NCBI GenBank assembly: GCA_903822825.1 | Contig: CAIJQQ010000060.1 | Coordinates: 124,001 to 188,000 of the forward strand | Direction: 5' to 3' | From: an uncultured Burkholderiales bacterium | GTDB taxonomy: Bacteria; Pseudomonadota; Gammaproteobacteria; Burkholderiales; Burkholderiaceae_C | DNA: 64,000 nt | Shown: positions 44,175 to 53,332 of the stretch, in pieces | Layout of the letters: each line of letters starts with the position of its first letter | Numbering within the stretch: the first letter of the stretch is position 1 | Notes under the pieces: generated by a model | Told to the model about the DNA's origin: nothing | Database searches by the model: none | The model's input: only the letters and a program-made list of their open reading frames with translations | Program-made: the position numbers and the translations under genes

Positions 44175-45889
44175 TCATGGGATCACCTGCGGGGTGGACA
44201 CGGCCAGACGCGCGTGTTCTTGTTCTTGCAATTGCCGCCACAGGATCTTGCCCGTGCCCGACTTGGGCAGCACGTCCACGAAGCGCACGGTGCGCGGGGT
44301 TTTATAAACGGCCATGTGCTCGCGGCTCCAGTCGATGACGTCTTGCTCGGTGACTTGGCCTTTGAAGGCAGGCTTGAGCACCAGGAGGGCCATCACGTTT
44401 TCGCCGCGCTGGGTGTCGGGCACGGCGATGACGCAGGCCTCGTGGACCGCCGGGTGTTCGTAGAGCGTGTTTTCCACTTCAGCGGGCCAGACCTTGAAGC
44501 CCGAGACGTTGACCATGCGCTTGAGGCGGTCGCGCATGAAGAAGTAACCCTCTTCGTCCACGCTGGCCAGGTCGCCCGTGCGGAAAAAGGTTTGGCCACC
44601 GAGCTCAAAAAATGAGGTCTGGTTGGCGCTCTCGTTTTGCCAGTAGCCGCGCATCAGTTGCGGGCCGCGCGTGACCAACTCGCCCACTTCGCCCACGGGC
44701 AACTCGCGCAGGGTTTCCGGGTCCACGATGCGCGCGTCCACACCGGGGGTGATGACGCCCAAGCACTGGCGCTTGCCGCGTGCCGGTGGGTTGCCCAGCA
44801 AAAAGGAGGCGGTCTCGGTCATGCCGTAGGCTTCGTTGTAGGCGATGCCAAAACGCGTTTGCAGCAAGTTCGCCACCGTCTCGGGCATGGCGGCACCGCC
44901 GCCCGACAGGGTGGACAAGCTGCTCAGGTCGCGCTGCGCAGCAGCCGGGTTGGCAAAGAAGTCGATCAGCATGGCCGGTGGGGCCGACCAGGTCGTGACG
45001 CGGTGGTGCTCGATCAGGCGCGCCGCTGAGGCCGCATGCCAGCGCGGCAGCATGACCACCGTGGCGCCCAGCGTGATCGGCACGTTCAGGCCGCCCTGCA
45101 TGCCCAGCATGTGAAAGAGCGGCGCGACGGCCAGAAACACCGAGTCCATGTGCAGGCCGCGCCAGACCTGCGAGGACATGTTGGAGGCCAACACCGTGGC
45201 GTGGGTGTGCATGCAGCCCTTGGGGTGACCGGTGGTGCCCGAGGTGTAGGGCAGCACACACAGGTCATGGCTGCCCGGGTGCTCTGCGGGTGCGGGCAAG
45301 GCTTGTGCAATGGCGTCTTCAAGCCCGTGCAGGCCCGGGGCCTCAGTCCACTGGCGCGGGGCGAACACCACATCCGGCACCGCATCCGGCACTTCGTCGC
45401 TGACGGGCTGCGCGGGCAGGCCTTCTGAATACGCATGCACCAACACGGCTTGCAAAGCACCACCATCGCCCGGCTGCAGCAGCGGCATGACCTGGGGCAA
45501 CAACTCTTGCGCCACCATGGCCACGCGTGCGCCGCTGTCTTGCATGTAGTAGCGGATTTCGCTGGGCGTGCACATGGCGTTGACCGGCACCACCACCGCA
45601 CCGGCGCGCATGATGCCGTAGTAGGCCGCCACGTATTGCGGGCAGTTCTGGCTCATCAGCAAAACCCGGTCACCGCGCTGCACACCCAGCCGCTGGGTGA
45701 GGTAACCGGCCAGCGCCTCCACGCGTGCGAGCAGCGCCGCGTAGGTCAGCGTGCTGCCGCAAAAAATCACGGCAGGCTTGTTCGGAAAGCGCTCGGCCGC
45801 GACCTGCACGTAATGCGTGAGCGGCACCTGCGGCAAGCTCAGCGTGCGCGGAACGCCTTTGGGCCAGAAGGGTGTGGACGATGGGCTCA

Positions 45890-45890
<1 letters not shown>
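44175..45890 (-). CDS. Long-chain-type acyl-CoA ligase (AMP-binding)
   Basis: A 571-residue adenylate-forming acyl-CoA synthetase. Motifs are VLPYTSGTTGHPKGCMHTHA, NEAYGMTETASFLL, FFRTGDLASVDEEGYF, DRLKRMVNVSGFKVWPAEVE, and a C-terminal PKSGTGKILWRQL that holds the catalytic lysine. The ATG at 45890 lies one base into the TGA of the upstream dehydrogenase gene, so the two are translationally coupled. It is likely the entry ligase of the operon running from 49992 to 44175. Confidence 0.92.
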
Positions 45891-47041
<1,151 letters not shown>

Positions 47042-47048
47042 ATGCGCC

Positions 47049-47876
47049 TCAGGGACGGCCGCCGCCGCAAACCAGCACCTGGCCGCTGACATAGTTGGAT
47101 TCGGGAATGCAAAACATGTAGACCGCGCCTGCGGCTTCTTCGGGTGTGCCGCCCCGGCCCAGCGGGATGGTGGATTCGGCGGCCTTCAAGCGATCAGGCT
47201 GCACGCCGACGGCGATGGTGCGGCCCTGAATCTCCACGCTGGCGTCACCTGCCGTCAGGGGTTGTGTCAGGCGCGTCATGATCAGGCCAAAGGCCACGCT
47301 GTTGACGTTGACCTTGTAGCGGCCCCACTCTTTGGCCATGGCCTTGGTCAATCCGTTGATGCCGGCCTTGGCCGCCGCGTAGTTCGCTTGGCCTGCGTTG
47401 CCGTACACGCCCGAGGTGGACGAGATGTTGACCACCTTGCGGTGCTTGGATATGCCCGCTTCGGCCTCTTTTTTGGCCGCGTCGCGGATGAAGTTAGACG
47501 CTGCGCGCAAGATGCGAAACGGTGCCGTCATGTGCACGGCCAGCATGGCATCCCACTGCTCGTCGCTCATTTTTTGCAGCACGTTGTCCCAGGTGTAACC
47601 GGCGTTGTTGACGATGATGTCGATGCCGCCAAAGTTGTCTAGCGCGGCCCGGACAAAACGTTCGCCAAAGTCGGTGTCGGTCACACTGCCAATGCAGGCC
47701 ACGGCCTGGCCACCGCTGGCGATGATGTCGGCCACGGTCTGCTCGGCTGGGGCTTGGTCGAGGTCGTTGATGACGACGCGGGCGCCTTCGCTGGCGAGCT
47801 TGAGCGCGATTTCACGGCCGATGCCGCGACCGGAGCCTGACACCAGGGCCACCTGGCCTTCGAGTTTGCGGGTCAT
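47049..47876 (-). CDS. SDR family oxidoreductase (3-hydroxyacyl-CoA/ACP dehydrogenase-like)
   Basis: A 275-residue SDR with the NAD(P) motif LVSGSGRGIGREIALKLA, NNAGYTWDNVLQKM, and active-site ISSTSGVYGNAGQANYAAAKAG. It resembles FabG/17beta-HSD8-type enzymes. The NAG-x-T-W-D-N-x-L-x-K-M pattern resembles D-bifunctional-type dehydrogenase domains. In this operon it would oxidise the 3-hydroxyacyl-CoA produced by the MaoC pair upstream (35 bases). Confidence 0.88.
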   Translation of the reverse strand: MTRKLEGQVALVSGSGRGIGREIALKLASEGARVVINDLDQAPAEQTVADIIASGGQAVACIGSVTDTDFGERFVRAALDNFGGIDIIVNNAGYTWDNVLQKMSDEQWDAMLAVHMTAPFRILRAASNFIRDAAKKEAEAGISKHRKVVNISSTSGVYGNAGQANYAAAKAGINGLTKAMAKEWGRYKVNVNSVAFGLIMTRLTQPLTAGDASVEIQGRTIAVGVQPDRLKAAESTIPLGRGGTPEEAAGAVYMFCIPESNYVSGQVLVCGGGRP

Positions 47877-47911
47877 GGGGAATCCTTTGAATGGAGATTT
47901 TTAAAACGGGT

Positions 47912-48331
47912 TCAGGCCAGTGCGATGACGGCGTCGCCGGTCAGCTTGACCTGGCCTTCGGCGTTGGCGGTGGTGAGCGACAGGCGCACGCGGCGCTCGC
48001 CATCGACTTCAAACTTTTCGGTCACTTGGCCGGTGCAGGTGATCTTTTCGTGCACCTGGGTCATGGCGGCAAAGCGCACGCTGTAGTCGCGAATGGCCGT
48101 TTGCGGCACCCAGTTGGTGAGCAGGCGGGCCAGCCAGCCCATGGACAACATGCCGTGCGCGATCACGTCGGGCAAGCCCGCGATGGCAGCAAAGTCGGTG
48201 TCGACGTGGATCGGGTTGTGGTCGCCCGAAGCGCCGCAGTACAGCGCCAGCGTGAGGCGCGAGACGGGTGGCAGCTCCAGCGCAGGAATGGTGTCGCCCA
48301 CTTGCAGGGCATCAAAAGAGGGGAGTGTCAT
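47912..48331 (-). CDS. MaoC family (R)-hydratase, catalytic half
   Basis: A 139-residue single-hotdog protein with a complete hydratase-2 motif YCGASGDHNPIHVD (residues 31-44), in which Asp37 and His42 are the expected catalytic pair. IAHGMLSMGWLARLL follows. It is 10 bases downstream of a second hotdog gene that lacks these residues. The two probably form a heterodimer that hydrates 2-enoyl-CoAs to (R)-3-hydroxyacyl-CoAs. Confidence 0.88.
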   Translation of the reverse strand: MTLPSFDALQVGDTIPALELPPVSRLTLALYCGASGDHNPIHVDTDFAAIAGLPDVIAHGMLSMGWLARLLTNWVPQTAIRDYSVRFAAMTQVHEKITCTGQVTEKFEVDGERRVRLSLTTANAEGQVKLTGDAVIALA

Positions 48332-48341
48332 GGGGGTTTCC

Positions 48342-48785
48342 TTATCCGTGGCGCAAAACGGTCACGGCGCGCAAGTCGGCCACATGCTCGCCACGCTGGT
48401 TGCTCACGCGGGTTTTGCGCAACACGAATTCGAGTGCACCGCCTTTTTTGTCATAGATGTCTTCGATGCGCTGTTCAAAACGCAGCACATCGCCCGCATA
48501 AGCCATGCGGTGAAATGTGAAGCCCTGCTCGCCGTGCAGCAGCTTGCGGTAGTCCATGCCCAGCAGGTTGCGGATCGCGGCCGGGTCGGGCGACTCCATC
48601 TCAAGGCAAAACAAAAACGTGGGCGGCACAGGCAAGGCCGGGTGCCCGGCGGCGCGGGCGGCGGCTTCGTCGGTGTAGACCGGGTCGGTCTGCCCCGTGG
48701 CCTTGGCAAAAAAGCGCAAGCGGCCTTTTTCGACCAAGACCTTGAAGGCGGGCATGGTGTGGCCGATGAATTGGCGGTCGATCAT
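48342..48785 (-). CDS. MaoC-like / FAS1-type dehydratase, non-catalytic partner
   Basis: A 147-residue hotdog protein of the FAS1-like dehydratase N-terminal class. At the motif position it reads FAKATGQTDPVYTDEAAA, retaining the fold but not the Asp/His pair. In heteromeric hydratases such as ChsH1/ChsH2 one subunit is degenerate in the same way. The ATG at 48785 is 13 bases after the thiolase stop; the longer open frame lies over that gene and is rejected. Confidence 0.85.
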   Translation of the reverse strand: MIDRQFIGHTMPAFKVLVEKGRLRFFAKATGQTDPVYTDEAAARAAGHPALPVPPTFLFCLEMESPDPAAIRNLLGMDYRKLLHGEQGFTFHRMAYAGDVLRFEQRIEDIYDKKGGALEFVLRKTRVSNQRGEHVADLRAVTVLRHG

Positions 48786-48798
48786 GGTCAGGCCCCCT

Positions 48799-49992
48799 TC
48801 AGACTTTTTGGTACAGCGTGACCACGCAAGCACCGCCCAAGCCCAGGTTGTGCTGCAGTGCCAAACGTGCGCCTTCGACCTGGCGCTGATCGGCCTTGCC
48901 GCGCAACTGCGAGACCAGCTCGTAGCACTGCGCCAGCCCGGTGGCCCCCAGCGGGTGGCCCTTGGACAGCAGGCCGCCAGAGGGGTTGGTGACGATGCGC
49001 CCGCCATAGGTGTTGTCGCCGTCGACGATGAACTTTTCGGCGGTGCCTTCGGGCGTGAGGCCCAGGCCTTCGTAGGTGATGAGTTCATTGGCCGTGAAGC
49101 AGTCGTGCAGCTCGACCACGTCGAGGTCTTCGGGGCCGATGCCTGCGGCTTCGTACACTTGGCTTGCCGCGTTGGCCGTCATGTCGTAGCCCACCACGCG
49201 GCGCATGTCGTCGCTGTCAAAGGTGCTGGGGGTGTCGGTGGTCATGGCCTGCGCAGCGATGACCACGCTGGCGTCGAGCTTGTGCTTTTTGGCAAAGTCG
49301 GCCGAGCAGACGATGGCGGCAGCTGCGCCGCAGGTGGGTGGGCAGCACTGGTAGCGCGTGAGCGGGCCAAACACGGTGGGCGAAGCCATCACCTCTTCGA
49401 GCGTGAGCGTCTGGCGGAACACGGCCAGCGGGTTGCGCGCCGCGTGCTGGCGCGCCTTGACCGAGATGCGGCCAAAGGTGTCGGCGCGGATGCCGTATTC
49501 CAACATGTAGTCCATGCCCGCACCGCCAAAGAACTGCGCAGCACGTGGCGCGGCCGGGTCAAACCCTTGGTGCGCGGTCATGGCCTCGGCAAAGCGGGTC
49601 ATGGGCGATGGGCGATCGTCATACGCGCCTTTGAGGGCGCCGGGCACCATCTGCTCAAAGCCCAGCGCGATGGCGCATTCGACCATGCCGCTCTCGACCG
49701 CTTGTCGCGCCAGGAACAGCGCGCTCGAGCCGGTAGAACAGTTGTTGTTGAGGTTGAAGACCGGGATGCCGGTCAGGCCCACGCCGTAGATGGCGGCCTG
49801 CCCGGCGGTGGAGTCGCCATAAACGTAGCCCACATAGGCCTGCTGCACGGCGTCGTAGGGCACGCCCGCGTCGTCGAGCGCCAGCTTGGCCGCACGCGCA
49901 CCCATGAGGTTGTAGGACTCGCTGGCCCCGGGTTTGGTGAAGGGGATCATGCCCACGCCGACGACGTGAACAGCGCGCTTGCTCACGGCCAT
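48799..49992 (-). CDS. SCP-x-type thiolase
   Basis: A 397-residue thiolase of the sterol carrier protein x type. The nucleophile is Cys85 in NLNNNCSTGSSAL; CFTANELITYEGLGL and GHPLGATGLAQCYELV follow. The C-terminal HNLGLGGACVVTLY replaces the CxG motif of ordinary thiolases, as in animal SCPx, which cleaves branched 3-oxoacyl-CoAs. It is the first gene of the operon running down to the ligase at 44175, and a probable operator lies 80-100 bases upstream. Confidence 0.9.
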   Translation of the reverse strand: MAVSKRAVHVVGVGMIPFTKPGASESYNLMGARAAKLALDDAGVPYDAVQQAYVGYVYGDSTAGQAAIYGVGLTGIPVFNLNNNCSTGSSALFLARQAVESGMVECAIALGFEQMVPGALKGAYDDRPSPMTRFAEAMTAHQGFDPAAPRAAQFFGGAGMDYMLEYGIRADTFGRISVKARQHAARNPLAVFRQTLTLEEVMASPTVFGPLTRYQCCPPTCGAAAAIVCSADFAKKHKLDASVVIAAQAMTTDTPSTFDSDDMRRVVGYDMTANAASQVYEAAGIGPEDLDVVELHDCFTANELITYEGLGLTPEGTAEKFIVDGDNTYGGRIVTNPSGGLLSKGHPLGATGLAQCYELVSQLRGKADQRQVEGARLALQHNLGLGGACVVTLYQKV

Positions 49993-50055
49993 GCTTGCTC
50001 CTTGAAAGGCTTCGATACGGACAAAGTATCGAGCGGCAAGGAGGCTTCACCAATC

Positions 50056-50090
50056 GCCAATCAGGTCAAGATGATTGGCAGGAAATGACA
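50056..50090. promoter_or_regulatory. Inverted repeat and shared 17-bp motif upstream of thiolase operon
   Basis: GCCAATCA (50056-50063) and TGATTGGC (50072-50079) are a perfect inverted repeat with an 8-base spacer. It overlaps ATTGGCAGGAAATGACA at 50074-50090, which recurs with two changes at 52567-52583 before the racemase gene. Both copies have the same orientation and similar distance (82 and 98 bases) from the start they precede. The AraC-family protein coded between them is the likely binder. Confidence 0.6.
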
Positions 50091-50114
50091 TTTTGTGATG
50101 ACAAGGACCCCCTG

Positions 50115-50189
50115 TGTGGGAGCCCCGCCCTCGGGGCGAATGTCTGTGGGCTGCGGGTGCTCTATCGCGGCGAGGGCGCCGCTCCCACA
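50115..50189 (+). repeat. REP-like element g
   Basis: Outer arms TGTGGGAGC (50115-50123) and GCTCCCACA (50181-50189) pair perfectly. Inner hairpins are CCCCG/CGGGG (50123-50136) and GCGGCG/CGCCGC (50167-50182). It lies just downstream of the AraC-family gene's stop. Confidence 0.8.
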
Positions 50190-50200
50190 AAGAAAAACGC

Positions 50201-51265
50201 TCAAGCCAGCGCTTCGTCCACCGCCGGTTCGTTGTGCGCCTGGCGGTAGGCGCCGGGGGTCAAGCCCGTCCAGGCCTTGAAGGCGCGGTGGAAGGTGCTG
50301 GCTTCTGAAAAGCCCACGCGGGCGGCCACTTCCAATAGCGGCAAATCGGACTGAGTGAGGAACTCGACGGCCACGTCGCGGCGCAGGGCGTCTTTGATCA
50401 TTTGGTAGCCCTGGCCTTCGCGCTGCAGGCGGCGGCGCAGGGTCTGGGGCGTGGTGGCCAGCATGTCGCTGACGGCTTCGAGTGAGGGCATTTCTTCGGC
50501 CAGGTAGCGGCGCAGCATGCGGCGGATGCGTTCGGTCAGGCTGGCTTGGTCGCGGTACTTGACCAGCAGGCAGGCCGGGGCCTGGTGCAAAAACGCTTCC
50601 ACGCTTTCGGTGTTTTGCACCACGGGCAGGTCAAGCCATTTGGCATCAAAGCGGTAGCCCCATTCACCCGCCATCAGGTGGATGGGCGCCTGAAACAGTT
50701 TGGACGCATCGCTGCGGCGGGCCACTTCGCTGTCTTGGTAGACGACTTCATCCACCGGGATGCGCCGCGCCGCCAGCCAGCACAAGACGCCATAGCTGAG
50801 GAACATGAAGACCCGCACGGCATAGGCCTGGCGGTCGTTCAGGGCGTGGCGCGGACTCATGCGCAGATACGCCACGCCGCCGCTGACCACCAGGCGCGGC
50901 ACAAAGTCGGGCAGCAGCGCGTGGTAGTAACGCAGCCCGGCGCGCAGGGCGTCGCCCAGTTTTCGGTGGCCCACCAGCATGCGGCAGCCCATGGCAAACG
51001 AGCCCAGAGGCAGCGCTGTGGTGCTCAGGCCCCAGAACTCGTCGCGGTGGTGGCGCACCAGCGCCGTCATCAGGCGGGCAAATTGCGTCTGGGTGACGCG
51101 CGCCAGCTTGGATTCGAGCATCGCAGGCAGGATGCCCGCACGGCGCAGCACGGTGGCACGCTGGTCTTCGTCCTCGATGGCCATGAGCATCTGCACCACT
51201 TGGTAAGCCGCGATGGTGTGCTGAATGCTGTGTTGGGTGGGCGTGGCGTTGGGGGGGCGGTTCAT
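50201..51265 (-). CDS. AraC-family regulator with arabinose-binding-like N-domain (OruR/ArgR type)
   Basis: A 354-residue regulator. The long N-terminal domain (residues about 20-220) is the Arabinose_bd type found in ArgR/OruR of Pseudomonas, and the C-terminal AraC HTH has AVSDMLATTPQTLRRRLQREG and LEVAARVGFSEASTFHRAFKAWTG. The ATG at 51265 is preferred over a TTG at 51280. It sits between the racemase gene and the thiolase operon, both preceded by the same motif, and is probably their activator. Confidence 0.88.
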   Translation of the reverse strand: MNRPPNATPTQHSIQHTIAAYQVVQMLMAIEDEDQRATVLRRAGILPAMLESKLARVTQTQFARLMTALVRHHRDEFWGLSTTALPLGSFAMGCRMLVGHRKLGDALRAGLRYYHALLPDFVPRLVVSGGVAYLRMSPRHALNDRQAYAVRVFMFLSYGVLCWLAARRIPVDEVVYQDSEVARRSDASKLFQAPIHLMAGEWGYRFDAKWLDLPVVQNTESVEAFLHQAPACLLVKYRDQASLTERIRRMLRRYLAEEMPSLEAVSDMLATTPQTLRRRLQREGQGYQMIKDALRRDVAVEFLTQSDLPLLEVAARVGFSEASTFHRAFKAWTGLTPGAYRQAHNEPAVDEALA

Positions 51266-51290
51266 GGCTCGGTCGGTCAAGACAGTGCCT

Positions 51291-52469
51291 CTATCCTACG
51301 ACTTTGCGTTGGCACAAAACATCAATCTCGGCGTCATCGAGTCCCGCAGCGGTCAGCAGCTCGCGGGTGTGCTGGCCCTGCTGGGGCGCGGGGCGCTGCA
51401 CTTCAAAACGGTAGCCGCTCATCTGCACGGGCATGGCCATTTGTGTCATGGTCTCGCCCTGCGCGGTCTGCACCTGCACCCACATGCCCCGGTCCTGAAA
51501 GTGCGGTAGCTGTTGCGCCTCGTCGAGCTTGAGCACAGGAGTCACGCAGCAGTCGGCACCTGCCAGGACCTGCGACCAGTGGGCCAGCGAGTGGGCCTGC
51601 ACGGCCTGAGCCACTTCGCGCCGCACCCAGTCGTTCAAGGCCTGCGTTTTGGGGATGTGGTGCTCGGCCAAATCCGGGCGACCCAGCAGGGTGCAAAAGG
51701 TGTCCCAGAACTTGTGCTCGAAAGCGCCCACGGCCAGGTAGCGGCCGTCTTGCGTGGGGTACAGGCCATAGCAGGGCAGCGCCCCGGTGAGCTTGTCGCC
51801 ACCGGGCGCGGGCACGCGGCCCCGGCTGTGCAGGCCAGCGAGCGGGATGACCGCGTGGGCCAGCACGCCGTCGGCAATGGCCACGTCCACATGGCGCCCT
51901 TGGCCGGTGCGCTGCGCGTCAAACAACGCGGCCAAGATGCCCGTGACGGCGGGCATGGTGCCGCCGAGCAAGTCGCCCAAGGGCAGGTTGGACAGGGCCA
52001 GCTCGCCAGCGGGCGTGCCCACTTGGTCGGCCACGCCGGCATAGCCGCAGTAGTTCAGATCGTGCCCGGCCTTTTGGCTCAGCGGCCCGGTCTGGCCGTA
52101 GCCGCTGATGCTGCAGTACACCAGGCGCGGGTTGCGTGCACACACCTCGTCGTAACCCAAACCCAGCCGCGCCATCACGCCGGGGCGAAAGCCTTCAACC
52201 AGCACGTCGGCGGTTTCGCACAGCTTGAGCAAAAGCTGCACGCCTTCGGGGTGCTTCAGGTCCAGGCGCATGCCGCGTTTGTTGCGGTTGAGCATTTCGC
52301 GCACCGCAGGCGATGCGTAGTCGCCAGCGCCCAAGTCTTCGATCTTGATGACGTCGGCGCCAAGGTCAGCCAAGTGCAAAGTGCACATGGGGCCGGGCAG
52401 CAGGCGGGTGAGGTCGAGCACGCGCACGCCTTGCAGCGGTGGGCGGTTCAAGCCGGAATTCAAATGCAT
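51291..52469 (-). CDS. Alpha-methylacyl-CoA racemase (CaiB/BaiF family)
   Basis: A 392-residue CoA-transferase-family enzyme that carries racemase landmarks: AGHDLNYCGYAG with His136, and GDLLGGTMPAVTGILAALF with Asp166; in AMACR/Mcr these two residues act as the acid-base pair. The N-terminus LQGVRVLDLTRLLPGPMCTLHLADLGADVIKIE is also typical. AMACR inverts the methyl-bearing carbon of 2-methyl-branched acyl-CoAs so that they can be oxidised. The ATG at 52469 with GGAG upstream is chosen. It is the first gene of the minus-strand acyl-CoA block. Confidence 0.88.
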   Translation of the reverse strand: MHLNSGLNRPPLQGVRVLDLTRLLPGPMCTLHLADLGADVIKIEDLGAGDYASPAVREMLNRNKRGMRLDLKHPEGVQLLLKLCETADVLVEGFRPGVMARLGLGYDEVCARNPRLVYCSISGYGQTGPLSQKAGHDLNYCGYAGVADQVGTPAGELALSNLPLGDLLGGTMPAVTGILAALFDAQRTGQGRHVDVAIADGVLAHAVIPLAGLHSRGRVPAPGGDKLTGALPCYGLYPTQDGRYLAVGAFEHKFWDTFCTLLGRPDLAEHHIPKTQALNDWVRREVAQAVQAHSLAHWSQVLAGADCCVTPVLKLDEAQQLPHFQDRGMWVQVQTAQGETMTQMAMPVQMSGYRFEVQRPAPQQGQHTRELLTAAGLDDAEIDVLCQRKVVG

Positions 52470-52566
52470 TGTTTCGTCTCCTGCAGCCGCGTTTGCATGT
52501 GCGGGCGGCACCCACAGATTGCACCCAGACGGGCGCGCTTGTGCAATCGCGCCAAGCCTCAAAGGC

Positions 52567-52583
52567 ATTGGCAGAAAGTGACA
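52567..52583. promoter_or_regulatory. Second copy of the 17-bp motif, upstream of racemase gene
   Basis: ATTGGCAGAAAGTGACA, 15 of 17 bases identical to 50074-50090 and in the same orientation. It lies 98 bases upstream of the racemase start. It probably is an AraC-family operator; on the minus strand it reads TGTCA-N6-GCCAAT, the kind of half-site seen for ArgR/OruR-type proteins. Confidence 0.55.
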
Positions 52584-52668
52584 GGGGTACAAGTTCAGCA
52601 GGCTTAGGCGCTTGGGCACCCTGTTGGCTATTCACAGGTCGAGTACGACAAAAGCTTGGCTCTCAAGA

Positions 52669-52697
52669 TTGACACATTGATTTTCAGTAGCTACATT
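52669..52697 (+). promoter_or_regulatory. Promoter of brnTA
   Basis: TTGACA at 52669-52674 is followed by a 17-base spacer and TACATT at 52692-52697. Predicted initiation is within a base or two of the brnT ATG (52705), so the message would be nearly leaderless. A TATAAT at 52701-52706 overlaps the start codon and would fire too late. Confidence 0.5.
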
Positions 52698-52704
52698 TAA
52701 TATA

Positions 52705-52974
52705 ATGCGTATCGAGTTCGATCCCATCAAAGGCGCCTCTAACCAGATCAAACATGGTTTATCACTGGGCATGGCCGATGAACTCGATTGGGAGTCCGCG
52801 TTGGTGTGGGTTGATGATCGGTTTGAGTACAACGAGCTGCGAATGATCGCGCTCGCACCCAAGACCGAAACCCTGTACTTCGTGGCATTTGTTGACCGGG
52901 CAACAGCGCGAAGAATCATCAGCCTTCGCCGTGCCAATCGACGCGAGGTAAAGCACTATGTCGAAAATTTCTAA
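52705..52974 (+). CDS. brnT: BrnT family toxin (RNase)
   Basis: An 89-residue protein of the BrnT family: MRIEFDPIKGASNQIKHG at the N-terminus, WESALVWVDDRFEYNELRMIALAPK in the middle, and RRIISLRRANRREVKHY at the end. BrnT is a ribonuclease toxin with a RelE-like fold; the last motif holds the conserved arginines. The next gene overlaps it by 17 bases and encodes the matching antitoxin. Composition near the start is AT-rich. It lies between two metabolic blocks, a common place for mobile TA pairs. Confidence 0.9.
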   Translation: MRIEFDPIKGASNQIKHGLSLGMADELDWESALVWVDDRFEYNELRMIALAPKTETLYFVAFVDRATARRIISLRRANRREVKHYVENF

Positions 52975-53254
52975 GCGCCCCACAGTGCGCATGCCCAGCT
53001 TTCAAGAGGACAAGGCCATCACCGCCGCAGCCCGGAGCGATCCGGATGCGCAGCCACTCACGCTCACCCAATTGAAGGCCATGGTCCCGCTCAAAAGTTT
53101 GCGCGGCCGCCCCAAGTCCGAAAACAAAAAACAACTTGTCTCGGTGCGCTACAGCCCCGAGGTACTGGCCTATTTCAAGTCCACGGGCGACGGCTGGCAG
53201 TCGCTCATGGACAGCGTGCTGCGCCAATATGTATCCAGCCAGTCACGGCCCTAA
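52958..53254 (+). CDS. brnA: BrnA family antitoxin
   Basis: A 98-residue protein of the BrnA family: the N-terminal toxin-binding part, then the C-terminal ribbon-helix-helix part KKQLVSVRYSPEVLAYFKSTGDGWQSLMDSVLRQYV. BrnA neutralises BrnT and, as a dimer of the complex, represses its own promoter. The ATG at 52958 overlaps the brnT coding sequence by 17 bases. Confidence 0.9.
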   Translation: MSKISKRPTVRMPSFQEDKAITAAARSDPDAQPLTLTQLKAMVPLKSLRGRPKSENKKQLVSVRYSPEVLAYFKSTGDGWQSLMDSVLRQYVSSQSRP

Positions 53255-53293
53255 GCCCGGCATCCCCGATAATCACACCTTGATATTTCCAAC

Positions 53294-53321
53294 GGCCCGC
53301 AGGCACTGCGGGCCATTTTTT
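53294..53321 (+). terminator. Intrinsic terminator between brnA and dapD
   Basis: GGCCCGCAG (53294-53302) pairs perfectly with CTGCGGGCC (53306-53314) around GCA, followed by ATTTTTT (53315-53321). It is a textbook terminator, but it ends only 11 bases before the dapD start, inside the place where the dapD leader should be. Confidence 0.8.
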
Positions 53322-53332
53322 CGGAGCAACCC

